Shown piece after piece: positions 16,345 through 24,685 of a stretch of DNA of 24,817 nucleotides. Source of the stretch: Cloacimonetes bacterium UBA5210 (lineage in GTDB: Bacteria > Cloacimonadota > Cloacimonadia > Cloacimonadales > Cloacimonadaceae). Location of the stretch: positions 1 to 24,817 of the forward strand of contig DHVK01000056.1 in NCBI GenBank assembly GCA_002412625.1. The letters are read 5' to 3'. The notes beneath the pieces were generated by a model. It worked only from the letters and a program-made list of their open reading frames with translations, was not told the origin of the DNA and made no database searches. The stretch's first letter is position 1. Each line of letters begins with the position of its first letter. A program made the translations under genes and the position numbers.

Positions 16345-16929
16345 ATGTTCACCGGAATCATCGAAGCCACCGCCCCCATCTTGGCCATCACCGCAAAAGC
16401 GGGCAGCAAATACCTTAAAGTCAAGCGTCCTGAGCAGTTCAATGATATCAAAATCGGCTCCTCAATCGCCTGCAATGGCATCTGCCTCACGGTGCTGGAT
16501 TTCGATACTGCCAGCTTCACCGTGCAAATCATGAACGAAACCCTCTCCAAAAGCAGCGCTGGAGCCTGGCGCAATAGCGATATCCTGAATCTGGAGCGCG
16601 CATTGAAACTTGGCGACAGGCTGGACGGACACTGGGTTTTGGGGCACATCGACCGCGCAGCGAAGTTTCTGCGCAAAGAACAACGCGGCAACACCTGGTA
16701 TTACCATTATGAGCTGCATCCCGGAGATCGTCAACTGCTGATTCCGCAAGGCTCGATCGCCATCAACGGAGTAAGCCTGACCATAGCGCTGCTTTCCAAC
16801 AAAGATTTTGCCATCGCGCTCATCGAGCATAGCCTGCACAATAGCAACCTGCCGCTCGTCAAACCCGGAGAATTGGTCAATCTGGAATACGATGCCCTGG
16901 GTAAATACATTCTGAGGAAAGACTTATGA
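16345..16929 (+). CDS. ribE: Riboflavin synthase, alpha chain
   Basis: Cytoplasmic enzyme of 194 aa that converts two 6,7-dimethyl-8-ribityllumazine into riboflavin plus a pyrimidine. It begins with the signature MFTGIIE. The two lumazine-binding beta-barrel repeats are clear: SIACNGICLTV at 40-50 and GSIAINGVSLTI at 136-147, with GHWVLGHID at 95-103 closing the first. Cys47 matches the conserved Cys48 of E. coli. The C-terminal NLEYDALGKYILR matches the usual NxExDxLxKY end. It is slightly shorter than the usual 200-220 aa. No other rib gene and no FMN riboswitch is nearby; it is embedded in the ybaB-recR operon, 6 nt after recR and overlapping the next gene by 4 nt. Confidence 0.95.
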   Translation: MFTGIIEATAPILAITAKAGSKYLKVKRPEQFNDIKIGSSIACNGICLTVLDFDTASFTVQIMNETLSKSSAGAWRNSDILNLERALKLGDRLDGHWVLGHIDRAAKFLRKEQRGNTWYYHYELHPGDRQLLIPQGSIAINGVSLTIALLSNKDFAIALIEHSLHNSNLPLVKPGELVNLEYDALGKYILRKDL

Positions 16930-18206
16930 GAAGCTTAAAAGCCCTGCTGATGCTGATCTTCCTGCTTGGGCTCGCTGCCTGCGGGAGCAAACGCAATCCC
17001 ACCGGAGGCGCCGCTGACACCGATAGACCAACCCTGCTGAGCAGTTCACCGGCAGAGTTTGGCGATATTTCCGGCAAAGTGATCGAGATTGATTTCTCCA
17101 AGACCATGGATAAAAGCTCCATTACAAACGCTATCTACTTTCATCCGCCGATCGCGGATACCCGGATATCCCTCAGCAGAGCAACCCTGAGAATCGAGAT
17201 TCGCGAAGAGCTTCAAAAAGATACTTTTTATCACATTATCCTCAGCTCGCGCCTCAAAGACTTGCGCGGGAATCAACTGGACAAGGAACACAGCCTGGTC
17301 TTTCGCCACGGAAACCCGCCCACGGCAAGCCTTTCCGGGTTGATCAACTATGATAACCCCGCGGATATGGAAGCAAAAGTGCGCTTTTCCCTGTTTTCGG
17401 CAGATTCCCTGCTGGTGATGATGGACGAGCTTTCCGGCAGCAGCTACGAAATTGGCAGCCTGAACCCGGCAGAGTATAAACTGCGGGCATACATCGATAA
17501 AAACCTCAACGGCCGCTATGATACCAGCGCTGAGCCTTTCTTTGAACAGAGCGTGAAAGCAAGTACCCGCACGACTATGGATATTAACCTGGCTTATGTG
17601 GATACCACAATGGCGCAAATCCGCAGAATCAACCGGATTTCTCCGCAAGAACTGGAAATTGAACTCAGCAAGCCGATCAGCTATCTGGAACACGTGGAGA
17701 TTGTTGCGCGAGATAACAATGCCGAACTCACCATACTGCGCCGCTTTCTGGATGCAGACAGGGTATATCTGCTCACTTCCGCACCGGATTCGCTGGAATA
17801 TAGCATCCGCATGCGCAATCTGAAAGACAATCGCGGCAATATGAGTCCCGCGACCGGGATGCAGTATACACCAAGCCTGACCAAGACGGAGAGCCCGCTG
17901 CAACTGCTTGCCCTGCAACCTCGTAACGGGGCTACTGTTGCGGATCTGCAACCTATCATCGAGCTGCATTTTTCCCGGATCATGCTTCCGGAAAACCTGA
18001 AACTGAGCCTACTGGCTACAGATAATAAAACTGAAGTAGAGTGGGAGATTGTGAACAACAATGGCAGAAAACTGCAAATCCGCCCCAAGAAAGCGCTAGC
18101 CAACTATCGATCCTATCAGATCATTGTGCACAAAGAAACTAAAGACTTTGGCGGAAACACCCTGGAAGCAAACCGGGAATCTGTGTTCCTGCCCATCAAA
18201 CGCTAA
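16926..18206 (+). CDS. Envelope lipoprotein with Ig-like (Big_5-type) domains
   Basis: A 426-aa lipoprotein. Residues 1-19 are a type II signal peptide with lipobox LAAC and lipidated Cys19, followed by the NPTGG...DTDRPTLLSSSPA stretch typical of this FCB-group family. The first Ig-like domain spans about 35-130 (IEIDFSKTMDKSSI, then LRGNQL). A middle beta region of about 135-225 carries DKNLNGRYD, which resembles a calcium-binding loop. Another Ig-like pair lies at about 230-420, with IELHFSRIMLPENL repeating the FSxxM pattern. The ATG overlaps the ribE stop (ATGA). Family members are widespread in Bacteroidota-related bacteria, but their role is not established. It probably sits on the periplasmic or outer face of the envelope. 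Confidence 0.88.
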   Translation: MRSLKALLMLIFLLGLAACGSKRNPTGGAADTDRPTLLSSSPAEFGDISGKVIEIDFSKTMDKSSITNAIYFHPPIADTRISLSRATLRIEIREELQKDTFYHIILSSRLKDLRGNQLDKEHSLVFRHGNPPTASLSGLINYDNPADMEAKVRFSLFSADSLLVMMDELSGSSYEIGSLNPAEYKLRAYIDKNLNGRYDTSAEPFFEQSVKASTRTTMDINLAYVDTTMAQIRRINRISPQELEIELSKPISYLEHVEIVARDNNAELTILRRFLDADRVYLLTSAPDSLEYSIRMRNLKDNRGNMSPATGMQYTPSLTKTESPLQLLALQPRNGATVADLQPIIELHFSRIMLPENLKLSLLATDNKTEVEWEIVNNNGRKLQIRPKKALANYRSYQIIVHKETKDFGGNTLEANRESVFLPIKR

Positions 18207-18220
18207 TTGGAGATTTTTTT

Positions 18221-19279
18221 ATGAAGATAATTCAGATCGTGGGGGCACGTCCCCAATTCGTGAAACTGGCACCACTCTCCCGCGTGATCCGCACCGCCGG
18301 ACACGAGGAATTGATCATCCACAGCGGACAACATTACGACATCCAGATGAACGAAGTGTTTTTCAGAGATATGGAGATTCCCGCGCCGGACTATAACCTC
18401 AGCGTGGGCTCCGGATCACAAGGCGTACAAACCGGGGAGATCCTGGCATTGGTGGAACCTATTCTTGAAAAGCAGCAACCGGACATGGTTATAGTATATG
18501 GCGATACTAATACCACCCTGGCGGGAACCTTGGCAGCAGTGAAACTGGGCATCAAAACCGCGCATGTGGAAGCCTGCCTGAGGAGCTTCAACCGCAGTAT
18601 GCCGGAAGAAATCAACCGCATTGCCACCGATCACATTTCCGATATCCTGCTGGCACCTACCGCGAAAGCCATGGAAAATGCCGCGAATGAAGGGCTTTCC
18701 GATAAATGCCGGTTAGTGGGCGATATCATGGTGGATTCACTGGCCTTCGGCATCGCCAAAGCGCGGCGGGAATCCAAAGTAATGCAGGAACTGAAGCTTT
18801 CTGGCACAGATCCCTACTTTCTGCTAACCCTGCACCGCCCCTACAATGTGGATGATCCCAAGAAATTGCAACACATCCTCAGCTCTCTGGATACTCTGAA
18901 CACCAAGATCGTGTTCCCGGTGCATCCCCGTACCCGTAAGATGTTGCAAGGCATGATGGATCGCCAATTTGAAAATATCCACTTCATCGCCCCACAAGCT
19001 TATCTGGATTTCCTGACCCTGATGGACAACTGCAGTATGATGCTTTCCGATAGCGGCGGGATTCAGAAAGAGGCATATATCCTGAAGAAACGCTGCGTGA
19101 CCCTGCGGCCGGAAACGGAGTGGGTGGAAACCGTTCAGAGCGGCTGGAATCTGCTGCTGCCTCCGGAAGACAGCAAGTTCCCAAGCGCGATATCAGGCTT
19201 CACCAAGCCCGAGGCTCATCCTGATATCTTTGGGCAGAATGTTGCGCAAAGGATGCTGGAAGAGCTGGTGAAGGGATAG
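18221..19279 (+). CDS. wecB: UDP-N-acetylglucosamine 2-epimerase (non-hydrolysing)
   Basis: Cytoplasmic enzyme of 352 aa that interconverts UDP-GlcNAc and UDP-ManNAc for surface polysaccharide synthesis. It begins with the usual GARPQFVKLAPL nucleotide-fold motif. Catalytic residues as in E. coli WecB are present: D95 (GDTNTT), E117, E129/E130 (MPEEINR) and H205 (TLHR). SDSGGIQKEA near 276-285 binds the UDP part. Two oddities: HVEACLRSF has Cys119 where nearly all relatives have Gly, and the usual HR-x-EN reads HRPYN. Length is near the family norm. It is the last gene of the ybaB operon, 14 nt after the lipoprotein gene, with GGAG 8-11 nt before the ATG. No terminator was found downstream. 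Confidence 0.94.
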   Translation: MKIIQIVGARPQFVKLAPLSRVIRTAGHEELIIHSGQHYDIQMNEVFFRDMEIPAPDYNLSVGSGSQGVQTGEILALVEPILEKQQPDMVIVYGDTNTTLAGTLAAVKLGIKTAHVEACLRSFNRSMPEEINRIATDHISDILLAPTAKAMENAANEGLSDKCRLVGDIMVDSLAFGIAKARRESKVMQELKLSGTDPYFLLTLHRPYNVDDPKKLQHILSSLDTLNTKIVFPVHPRTRKMLQGMMDRQFENIHFIAPQAYLDFLTLMDNCSMMLSDSGGIQKEAYILKKRCVTLRPETEWVETVQSGWNLLLPPEDSKFPSAISGFTKPEAHPDIFGQNVAQRMLEELVKG

Positions 19280-19337
19280 AGCGCTGCCCGGAGTCTTCGT
19301 CTGGTGCAGGATCCGGATTTGCGCAAAAAGTGCATGT

Positions 19338-19997
19338 TTAAACTACCATGCCGTCATTAAGTTGAATGATGCGTTCTGCGTATGCGGCGTAACGCTCATC
19401 ATGTGTGACCATCACGATGGTGCGGCCGTCTTTGTGTAATTCTGCCAGAAGCCGCAACACTTCATCTCCGTTCTTACTGTCCAGATTCCCGGTTGGTTCA
19501 TCAGCCAGAATCAGTAGCGGATCGTTGATGATGCAGCGGGCAAGGCTCACACGCTGTTGCTGACCACCGGAAAGCTGGTGCGGAAAGTGGTCTTTCCTGC
19601 CTTCCAGTCCGAGTTGCTTCAGCATCGCCATTACCTTCTCTTTGCGTTTTGCGGTATGAACTCTTTCATATAGGAGCGGCAATTCCACGTTTTCGAAGAC
19701 GCTGAGTGAAGCGATGAGGTTGAACTTCTGAAACAGGAAGCCCATGGTTTTACGCCTAAGTTTGTTGCGCTGCTTTTCGCTGATTCCCACAGTATTTACT
19801 CCCTGCAGCAACACTTCCCCCTTGCTGGGACGATCCATCAATCCAAGGATATTCAGCAAGGTCGTCTTGCCGCATCCTGAAGGGCCTTTGATGGCTACGA
19901 AGCTATTTTGCGGGATGTGGAGGTTGATTCGGTTCAAAGCCGTTGTTTCGATGGTTTCAGTGCGGTAAATCTTGGTCATTTCTTTAATTTCGATCAT
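19338..19997 (-). CDS. ABC transporter ATP-binding protein (MacB/LolD type)
   Basis: A 219-aa cytoplasmic ATPase with a complete nucleotide-binding domain. Walker A is GPSGCGKTT at 38-46, the Q-loop Gln is near 90, the signature LSGGQQQR is at 142-149, Walker B LLILADEP ends at 168, and the switch His is H199. Length and the PTGNLDS D-loop fit the MacB/LolD/FtsE group that powers FtsX-type permeases without itself transporting substrate. It starts 10 nt after the permease stop and is the third gene of the exporter operon. No terminator was found between it and the convergent wecB gene, 58 bp away. Confidence 0.95.
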   Translation of the reverse strand: MIEIKEMTKIYRTETIETTALNRINLHIPQNSFVAIKGPSGCGKTTLLNILGLMDRPSKGEVLLQGVNTVGISEKQRNKLRRKTMGFLFQKFNLIASLSVFENVELPLLYERVHTAKRKEKVMAMLKQLGLEGRKDHFPHQLSGGQQQRVSLARCIINDPLLILADEPTGNLDSKNGDEVLRLLAELHKDGRTIVMVTHDERYAAYAERIIQLNDGMVV

Positions 19998-20007
19998 GCT
20001 AAGCTCC

Positions 20008-22413
20008 TTAGTCTGCTTGTAAATAGCGAGTTGAATCTGCCCTGAAGGCTTTGCGGATATTCAGATACAATGGAATGAATATCACCAGTGCCATGATTAT
20101 AAGCGCTGCCGGATAGATGACAAAACCGGTGTGTGATTGCAAAGAGAGTCTCTCAGCGTAGAGGCCGATCAGCTTGTAAGCCAGATACAAGCCCGGTATT
20201 GCGGAGCCTGCATAAAGGTAGAAATACTTCCTGAAATAGTACTTCATCAGATCCGAAAACTCCGCGCCGCATATTTTGCGGATACTGATATCTTTCATCT
20301 GAGTATGGATGCTAACCGAACTGACGGCATAGATTCCCATCACGGCTATGAGTACTACAAAGATCGCCATAAACAGGCTAATGTCCTTGTACGTTTTTTC
20401 CCGGGCATAGAAAGCGGTTTGCACAAGCTCAATCTCCCGGGAGGAATAGCCAAAGACACCGTTAGCAGCAGTTTCGGCAAAAAGCGCGTCCAATGCGGGC
20501 AAGACTTCCTGTTTAGAACCTTCCTGCCATGTTATCTGGTAATACTTAATCACATAGGGCTTCAACATGATGAACATCGGAATCATTTCGTGGTAAGAGG
20601 GGAAAAACCAGCAATCCTCTACAACTGCTACCACTTCATACCATCGGGATTCCTCTTCATTATTGCCCATGCGGAGTTTACTTCCCAAGGGTTCTGGCAA
20701 AAACCTGTCCGCAAAACACTGATTCACCACTACCTGTGCATCCACAACTTCGTCCGGGATTTTACCCGAGACTACCATGATTTCTCTGGTCTCAAAGAAG
20801 TCCGGCATGCAGCTGGTCACGTAAGCTCTAATTGGAGTACTCATGTCACTATCGGATAAGTAAAGCGGGCCTTCATGGAATCCGTTTAGGTCGTCCAAAC
20901 TCTCACTCGCCAGGTTAAAATTACTCACGCTTTCTTTTGTAACACCGGGGATTTCGCGGATCCTTTGCCTTAAAATCCTGGCATCAATATAACCATGCCT
21001 GCCTTCATCATTGATGCTCAGATACTTGTATTGAATCGTGTCTTTAGAATCCCAACCCCGATCAATGTTTCGGATAAAGCTGTAGTGCAGAGTCAGCGAA
21101 AATGCTAAGGCGATGAAAGCAAAGCTGATGATCATCTGTACAAAGAGCAGAATTGTGATGCCTCTGTTCCGATGAATCCGATGCCAGGAATTCTGTTCCA
21201 ACATAAGCCCGGAGTGGCGCATGCTCATGATCAAGCCTGATACTGCGCCCAGAGTAAACAGCACTAAACCGCCGAAAACTACATAAGGCAAGCTGAACAA
21301 GCTATAGCTATGGATGTCCAGCCCTGCCACACTCTCAAAAATGCCCCTGGTGGCAGCGTAGATAACAATCCCCATCAATACAGATAAACAAAAGTACAGA
21401 CCATATTCGCAAATCATCTGGCTAAACAGCTCTGCTCTTCCGGCTCCTACCGCGAGCCTGAAATAAAACTCATCGGCGCGCTTCTTCCAGGAAAGCCCAA
21501 TGATAATGAAGAAATTGGATAACGCAGTCAGTAAAAGCATGAAGGACAGCACCAGGATTGAATAGATATTCAGAATCGACATCGTCGGGGCATCGTCCTT
21601 CAAACCGGGGATAAAGTGAATCTTGCTAACCGGGTCAAGATGAACCTGCAGAGTACCGCTTGTGCCGATCACAGAGCGATGCTGCTCCAGCATTTCGTTC
21701 AGTTTGCCCTCAACAATCTTTGCGTCTGCTTTATCGGGGATACGCAAACGAACATGCCCGGTAAGATACCAATCATCCTCATAAATATTACTGGATTCAT
21801 CATCATTGAACCAAAGCGAATATTGATCATGCCTCAGGTGCAGGTTGCTCTTCAAATCCGCAAACACTCCACTGATATAGAACCTGGGATTTTCGCCAAC
21901 ATAGATCTTCTTGCCTACCGGGTTGGTATCCCCGAAGTAGCTTCTCGCAAAGCTCTCGCTGAGCAGGATACCGTTTCGGTCGCTGAGCAATGAATCTGGG
22001 TTTCCATAGATGATTTCCATTTTATAGTGCTCAAGAAAATTGGCTGAGACAAAGACCCGCTCTTCCATCAGAAAAGGTTTGCCGTCACAGCGCAGATTGA
22101 CTGCAACGACACTCGGCCAATATACAATATGATCTTTGACCTCCGGTATATCCCGCAACAACATCGAAGCCGGAGGAATAAAAAAAGATGCCGATGCCAT
22201 CTCTCCCAACTCCGGATGCACACTACTGTATCTTAAGCGATACCATTCTTCATGATTCTGGACATTTCTATCATAATCTAGGTGGTAAAGGGAATAGGAA
22301 AGCAGGTGCCCGACGGCAGCGAGGCTGATGGCAAGACCAATAATGGCGATGGCAAAGCTGAACCTGTATCTGCCAATTTGCCTGAAAGCAAGCTTGATGT
22401 GGTTGAAGATCAT
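20008..22413 (-). CDS. ABC transporter permease with two FtsX-type halves
   Basis: An 801-aa inner-membrane protein. About eight hydrophobic helices can be drawn: near 18-42, 280-305, 335-355, 372-398, 418-443, 678-702, 730-752 and 762-787. Two large periplasmic MacB_PCD-like domains lie at about 45-275 and 450-675. Each half ends in an FtsX core; the cytoplasmic coupling segment DISIRKICGAEFSDL (708-722) matches the usual IRKxxGA motif, and RLAVGAGRAEL (319-329) is its first-half copy. The duplicated layout is typical of Bacteroidota-like MacB-type permeases that use mechanotransmission rather than substrate passage through the membrane domain. Its ATG overlaps the adaptor stop by 4 nt. Substrate is unknown. 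Confidence 0.93.
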   Translation of the reverse strand: MIFNHIKLAFRQIGRYRFSFAIAIIGLAISLAAVGHLLSYSLYHLDYDRNVQNHEEWYRLRYSSVHPELGEMASASFFIPPASMLLRDIPEVKDHIVYWPSVVAVNLRCDGKPFLMEERVFVSANFLEHYKMEIIYGNPDSLLSDRNGILLSESFARSYFGDTNPVGKKIYVGENPRFYISGVFADLKSNLHLRHDQYSLWFNDDESSNIYEDDWYLTGHVRLRIPDKADAKIVEGKLNEMLEQHRSVIGTSGTLQVHLDPVSKIHFIPGLKDDAPTMSILNIYSILVLSFMLLLTALSNFFIIIGLSWKKRADEFYFRLAVGAGRAELFSQMICEYGLYFCLSVLMGIVIYAATRGIFESVAGLDIHSYSLFSLPYVVFGGLVLFTLGAVSGLIMSMRHSGLMLEQNSWHRIHRNRGITILLFVQMIISFAFIALAFSLTLHYSFIRNIDRGWDSKDTIQYKYLSINDEGRHGYIDARILRQRIREIPGVTKESVSNFNLASESLDDLNGFHEGPLYLSDSDMSTPIRAYVTSCMPDFFETREIMVVSGKIPDEVVDAQVVVNQCFADRFLPEPLGSKLRMGNNEEESRWYEVVAVVEDCWFFPSYHEMIPMFIMLKPYVIKYYQITWQEGSKQEVLPALDALFAETAANGVFGYSSREIELVQTAFYAREKTYKDISLFMAIFVVLIAVMGIYAVSSVSIHTQMKDISIRKICGAEFSDLMKYYFRKYFYLYAGSAIPGLYLAYKLIGLYAERLSLQSHTGFVIYPAALIIMALVIFIPLYLNIRKAFRADSTRYLQAD

Positions 22414-23663
22414 TTGGACTCCTTGATGTGGATAAGCTCTTTGTCCTTCCAGGCGCGGTAGGAAGAAGTTATGATTACATCACCTTCCTTTAATCCCTCC
22501 AACACTTCTACCTCACGGATGTTGCGGAAACCCAAAGACACCGCTCGTCTGTGCGCCTTCTTGCCGTCTGCATTTAGCACATAAATCCAGGACCCACCAT
22601 CACTCAGATACTGGCCTTGTGGGAGGTAGAGCACATCTTCGAGGCTGTCTGTGATGATCTCTACCGCGATGGATTGGCCGGATTTCATGCCGGCCGGGAT
22701 TTCTCCTGAGATATCCACCAGAATCTTGTCATTAGCCAAACGAGGATGAACCTTCGTGACTTTCATGTTATATGCTTCTCTTTGATAGTTGATGCGCACG
22801 TCAGCACCTTCACGGAGGCGTGCCAGATAGAACTGATCCACCCTGGCCTGAAGATAGTAACGGCTGGCATCCTCTATCACCGCGAGCAAGCTTCCGGTGC
22901 TGATGATTTGCCCCAGTTTCAAATCCAGCTGGGTAATCTGCCCACTCATTGGTGCTTTCACATCCAGTTCATTAATGCGGTTACGGATCTGCTGTAAACT
23001 AAGTTGTAACTGGTTTACAGCCTGTTCCAATTGGATTAGTTGCTGTTCCCTGTACAGCGAATCAGTTCTGGCTTCTTCCTGCAGGTAATCATAACGGGTT
23101 TGAGCAATTTGAAAGTCTTCCTGAGCCAATAGATATTCTTCGTTGGCGATGAAGCCCTGTTCCCGCAATTCCTGTAACTGGTGGAAATTGCGTTCTTGCT
23201 TCTTGAGCGAGCTCAATGCTTCTGCGATCTTCAGCTTTTGGCTTAGCTTGCTTTGATTGTTCAGGATTCTGGCATTATTCAGGTTATTCACCTGATCCGT
23301 CACAGATGCTTCCTGGGCGAGTAGATTGAGCTTTAGATCATCGTTGCTGAGCCTGAGGATAGTGTCTCCCGATTTCACAAAATCTCCGGATTGGAACAGA
23401 ATTGCGTCCACTCTCCCACCCGTCATAGCCTCAATGCTGTATGTACTGATGGGCGTCACGATTGCTTCTGCGCTAAACGATCCTTCCATCCTTCCGTATT
23501 TAACAACCGCAGTCAGGATTTCACTTTTCTGAACCCTGACAACCTTCAGCACTCGGGAGATAGATAGAACAACAGCAAAAATTGCTGCACAAGCAAATAT
23601 AACAATCAGGCTGCCGATGAGCTTCTTTCTATAGCGCTCTTTGGCGGGTATCTCTCGATCCAT
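22410..23663 (-). CDS. Periplasmic adaptor (membrane-fusion) subunit of an ABC exporter
   Basis: A 417-aa HlyD/MacA-like protein. A short cytoplasmic N-terminus is followed by one membrane anchor (about 14-36). The lipoyl half-motifs flank a long hairpin: YSIEAMTGGRVDAILFQSGD (75-94) and VKAPMSGQITQLDLKLGQII (235-254). The coiled coil between them (about 110-230) is rich in Gln, Leu and Glu and would reach toward an outer-membrane channel. A beta-barrel and membrane-proximal domain follow (265-415). AGG lies 9 nt before the ATG. It heads a three-gene operon with the permease and ATPase. No TolC-like gene is in the window, so the outer-membrane partner is encoded elsewhere. An 8-bp inverted repeat upstream may be regulatory. 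Confidence 0.93.
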   Translation of the reverse strand: MDREIPAKERYRKKLIGSLIVIFACAAIFAVVLSISRVLKVVRVQKSEILTAVVKYGRMEGSFSAEAIVTPISTYSIEAMTGGRVDAILFQSGDFVKSGDTILRLSNDDLKLNLLAQEASVTDQVNNLNNARILNNQSKLSQKLKIAEALSSLKKQERNFHQLQELREQGFIANEEYLLAQEDFQIAQTRYDYLQEEARTDSLYREQQLIQLEQAVNQLQLSLQQIRNRINELDVKAPMSGQITQLDLKLGQIISTGSLLAVIEDASRYYLQARVDQFYLARLREGADVRINYQREAYNMKVTKVHPRLANDKILVDISGEIPAGMKSGQSIAVEIITDSLEDVLYLPQGQYLSDGGSWIYVLNADGKKAHRRAVSLGFRNIREVEVLEGLKEGDVIITSSYRAWKDKELIHIKESK

Positions 23664-23717
23664 TTGACAAACCTCGTTCTGCTTCTGTGCCCCGCCATTA
23701 CTATCACTTTATCCGGC

Positions 23718-23783
23718 AGAGTTAGATAGCACTGCATGCAAAATTTGTTCCACCCCACTATTTAGCAGATATTACCTAACTCT
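23718..23783. repeat. Widely spaced 8-bp inverted repeat before the exporter operon
   Basis: AGAGTTAG (23718-23725) and CTAACTCT (23776-23783) are perfect reverse complements, 50 nt apart, in the 134-bp interval between the exporter operon and the VOC gene. They could be paired operator half-sites or the ends of a small structured element. A chance match of this length is quite possible. Confidence 0.35.
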
Positions 23784-23797
23784 CATTCACCTCTACG

Positions 23798-24193
23798 CTA
23801 ATATGCGCATAGCTCTACCTTCAGACGCATGGGGTCTTCAAAGAATACCGCGTAACAGCCTTCCCCTGCGGCATAGGGATGGCGTTCTTCATAAAGGATG
23901 GTGATCCCGCGAGCCTTGAGCTCAAAGGTGATGGTATCGATTAGCTCTTTACCGGCATGAAAGGCAAGATGATTGAGCCCGCTTTGGCAACGATGATATC
24001 CCGGCTCTTTGTGCCTGTCCTCGGTTTGCACAAAAACAATGTAAGTGCTCTCAAGTTTATAGCTGATTCCGGAGTCCCACTGCTGGAACACCGTGTAGCC
24101 CATGCGCCCCAGAAACCAGCTCCAGAACTCAATTGTTGCCTTAAGATCTTCCACATAGATCTCCACATGATGCAAGCGCCCGGCTTTAGTCAT
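23798..24193 (-). CDS. VOC-superfamily (glyoxalase-like) metalloprotein
   Basis: A 131-aa cytoplasmic protein with the two beta-alpha-beta-beta-beta halves of the vicinal oxygen chelate fold. The first half opens with LHHVEIYVEDL (7-17) and the second with GLNHLAFHAG (72-81). Likely metal ligands are H9, H75 and E127 (RLKVEL). Family members include glyoxalase I, dioxygenases and resistance proteins, and the sequence does not say which; the short single-unit form with EDPMRLKVEL near the end is common among uncharacterised lactoylglutathione-lyase-like proteins. Its ATG overlaps the end of the upstream lipoprotein gene by 8 nt. The purine-rich codons of that gene's Lys tail (AAAGAAGAAGAAAG) appear to serve as its ribosome binding site. 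Confidence 0.88.
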   Translation of the reverse strand: MTKAGRLHHVEIYVEDLKATIEFWSWFLGRMGYTVFQQWDSGISYKLESTYIVFVQTEDRHKEPGYHRCQSGLNHLAFHAGKELIDTITFELKARGITILYEERHPYAAGEGCYAVFFEDPMRLKVELCAY

Positions 24194-24470
24194 CTTTCTT
24201 CTTCTTTTTGCGGCTCAGTGCCAATCCTCCGAGACCACCGATCACCGCCATATAGAAGCCCAGATCGTAAGTCCAACCGGTATTATTGGGTTCATACATG
24301 CGGATGCCATCGCCAAAGAAGCTCAGTATCAAACTGAAGGGAGCAATCCAGCCATGCCAGATGCCGTGTAAGAAGTTAGCGCGTCTGCCGCCTTCTTTGA
24401 AGCGATCACTTCCGGCGCAAGCGCTGACGATCAGGATCAATAGAAGAGATAATATCAGTATTCTGGTCAT
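24186..24470 (-). CDS. Small conserved lipoprotein with a C-terminal membrane helix
   Basis: A 94-aa protein. Residues 1-18 are a type II signal peptide with lipobox VSAC and lipidated Cys18. A conserved-looking block, GIWHGWIAPFSLILSFFGDG (36-55), and YEPNNTGWTYDLGF (59-72) resemble a widespread family of small envelope proteins of unknown function that share a WHG.I.P pattern (from memory). A glycine-rich hydrophobic helix at about 70-86 is followed by a Lys-rich tail (RKKKKKDD) that would remain in the cytoplasm. AAGGAG lies 6 nt before the ATG. It forms a two-gene operon with the VOC gene. Confidence 0.8.
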   Translation of the reverse strand: MTRILILSLLLILIVSACAGSDRFKEGGRRANFLHGIWHGWIAPFSLILSFFGDGIRMYEPNNTGWTYDLGFYMAVIGGLGGLALSRKKKKKDD

Positions 24471-24534
24471 TAGATCTCCTTGATTGTAGTATTAGCCCTA
24501 CTTTGATGCAACTGGATATCTGGTCAAGGAAATA

Positions 24535-24576
24535 GTTCGAATTTCTTGGTTCTTCGTTCGTAGTTCTTGGTTCTGC
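24535..24576. repeat. Degenerate 7-bp tandem repeat (consensus GTTCTTN)
   Basis: Six successive heptamers in exact register: GTTCGAA, TTTCTTG, GTTCTTC, GTTCGTA, GTTCTTG, GTTCTGC. Within it an 11-bp direct repeat (24543-24553 and 24564-24574) recurs at 21 bp, three units. It lies in the non-coding interval upstream of the small lipoprotein gene. Heptamer arrays of this sort are known as short tandemly repeated elements in cyanobacteria and other groups; the role here is unknown. Confidence 0.75.
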
Positions 24577-24616
24577 GGTGAAGATACGCTGCGGCATAAA
24601 TCGGTGGCGGGAAATA

Positions 24617-24685
24617 GAAAAAGCCCTTTATGGGCGACACGCATATCATGGTTTAGATGATCTTAGGTGCTACCCATAAAGGGCT
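24617..24685 (-). terminator. Long perfect hairpin, probable terminator for a gene beyond the right edge
   Basis: AGCCCTTTATGGG (24622-24634) and its exact reverse complement (24673-24685) form a 13-bp stem with a 38-nt loop. Read on the minus strand it ends in a run of T (24621-24617), as an intrinsic terminator would. The loop is larger than usual, so it may instead be a structured RNA or the palindromic end of a small mobile repeat. Confidence 0.55.

Noticed and set aside
20137..20859. Plus-strand frame of 240 codons inside the permease region
   Set aside because: Antisense to a clear FtsX-type permease; no start signal and no recognisable domain.
24528..24552. GTTCGAA resembling a tRNA T-loop
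   Set aside because: The surrounding 5-bp stem puts the bases out of T-loop register, and no acceptor or anticodon stem is present; it is the first unit of the heptamer array.
24406..24597. Minus-strand frame of 63 codons upstream of the small lipoprotein
   Set aside because: It runs through the heptamer repeat and overlaps the better-supported lipoprotein gene out of frame.
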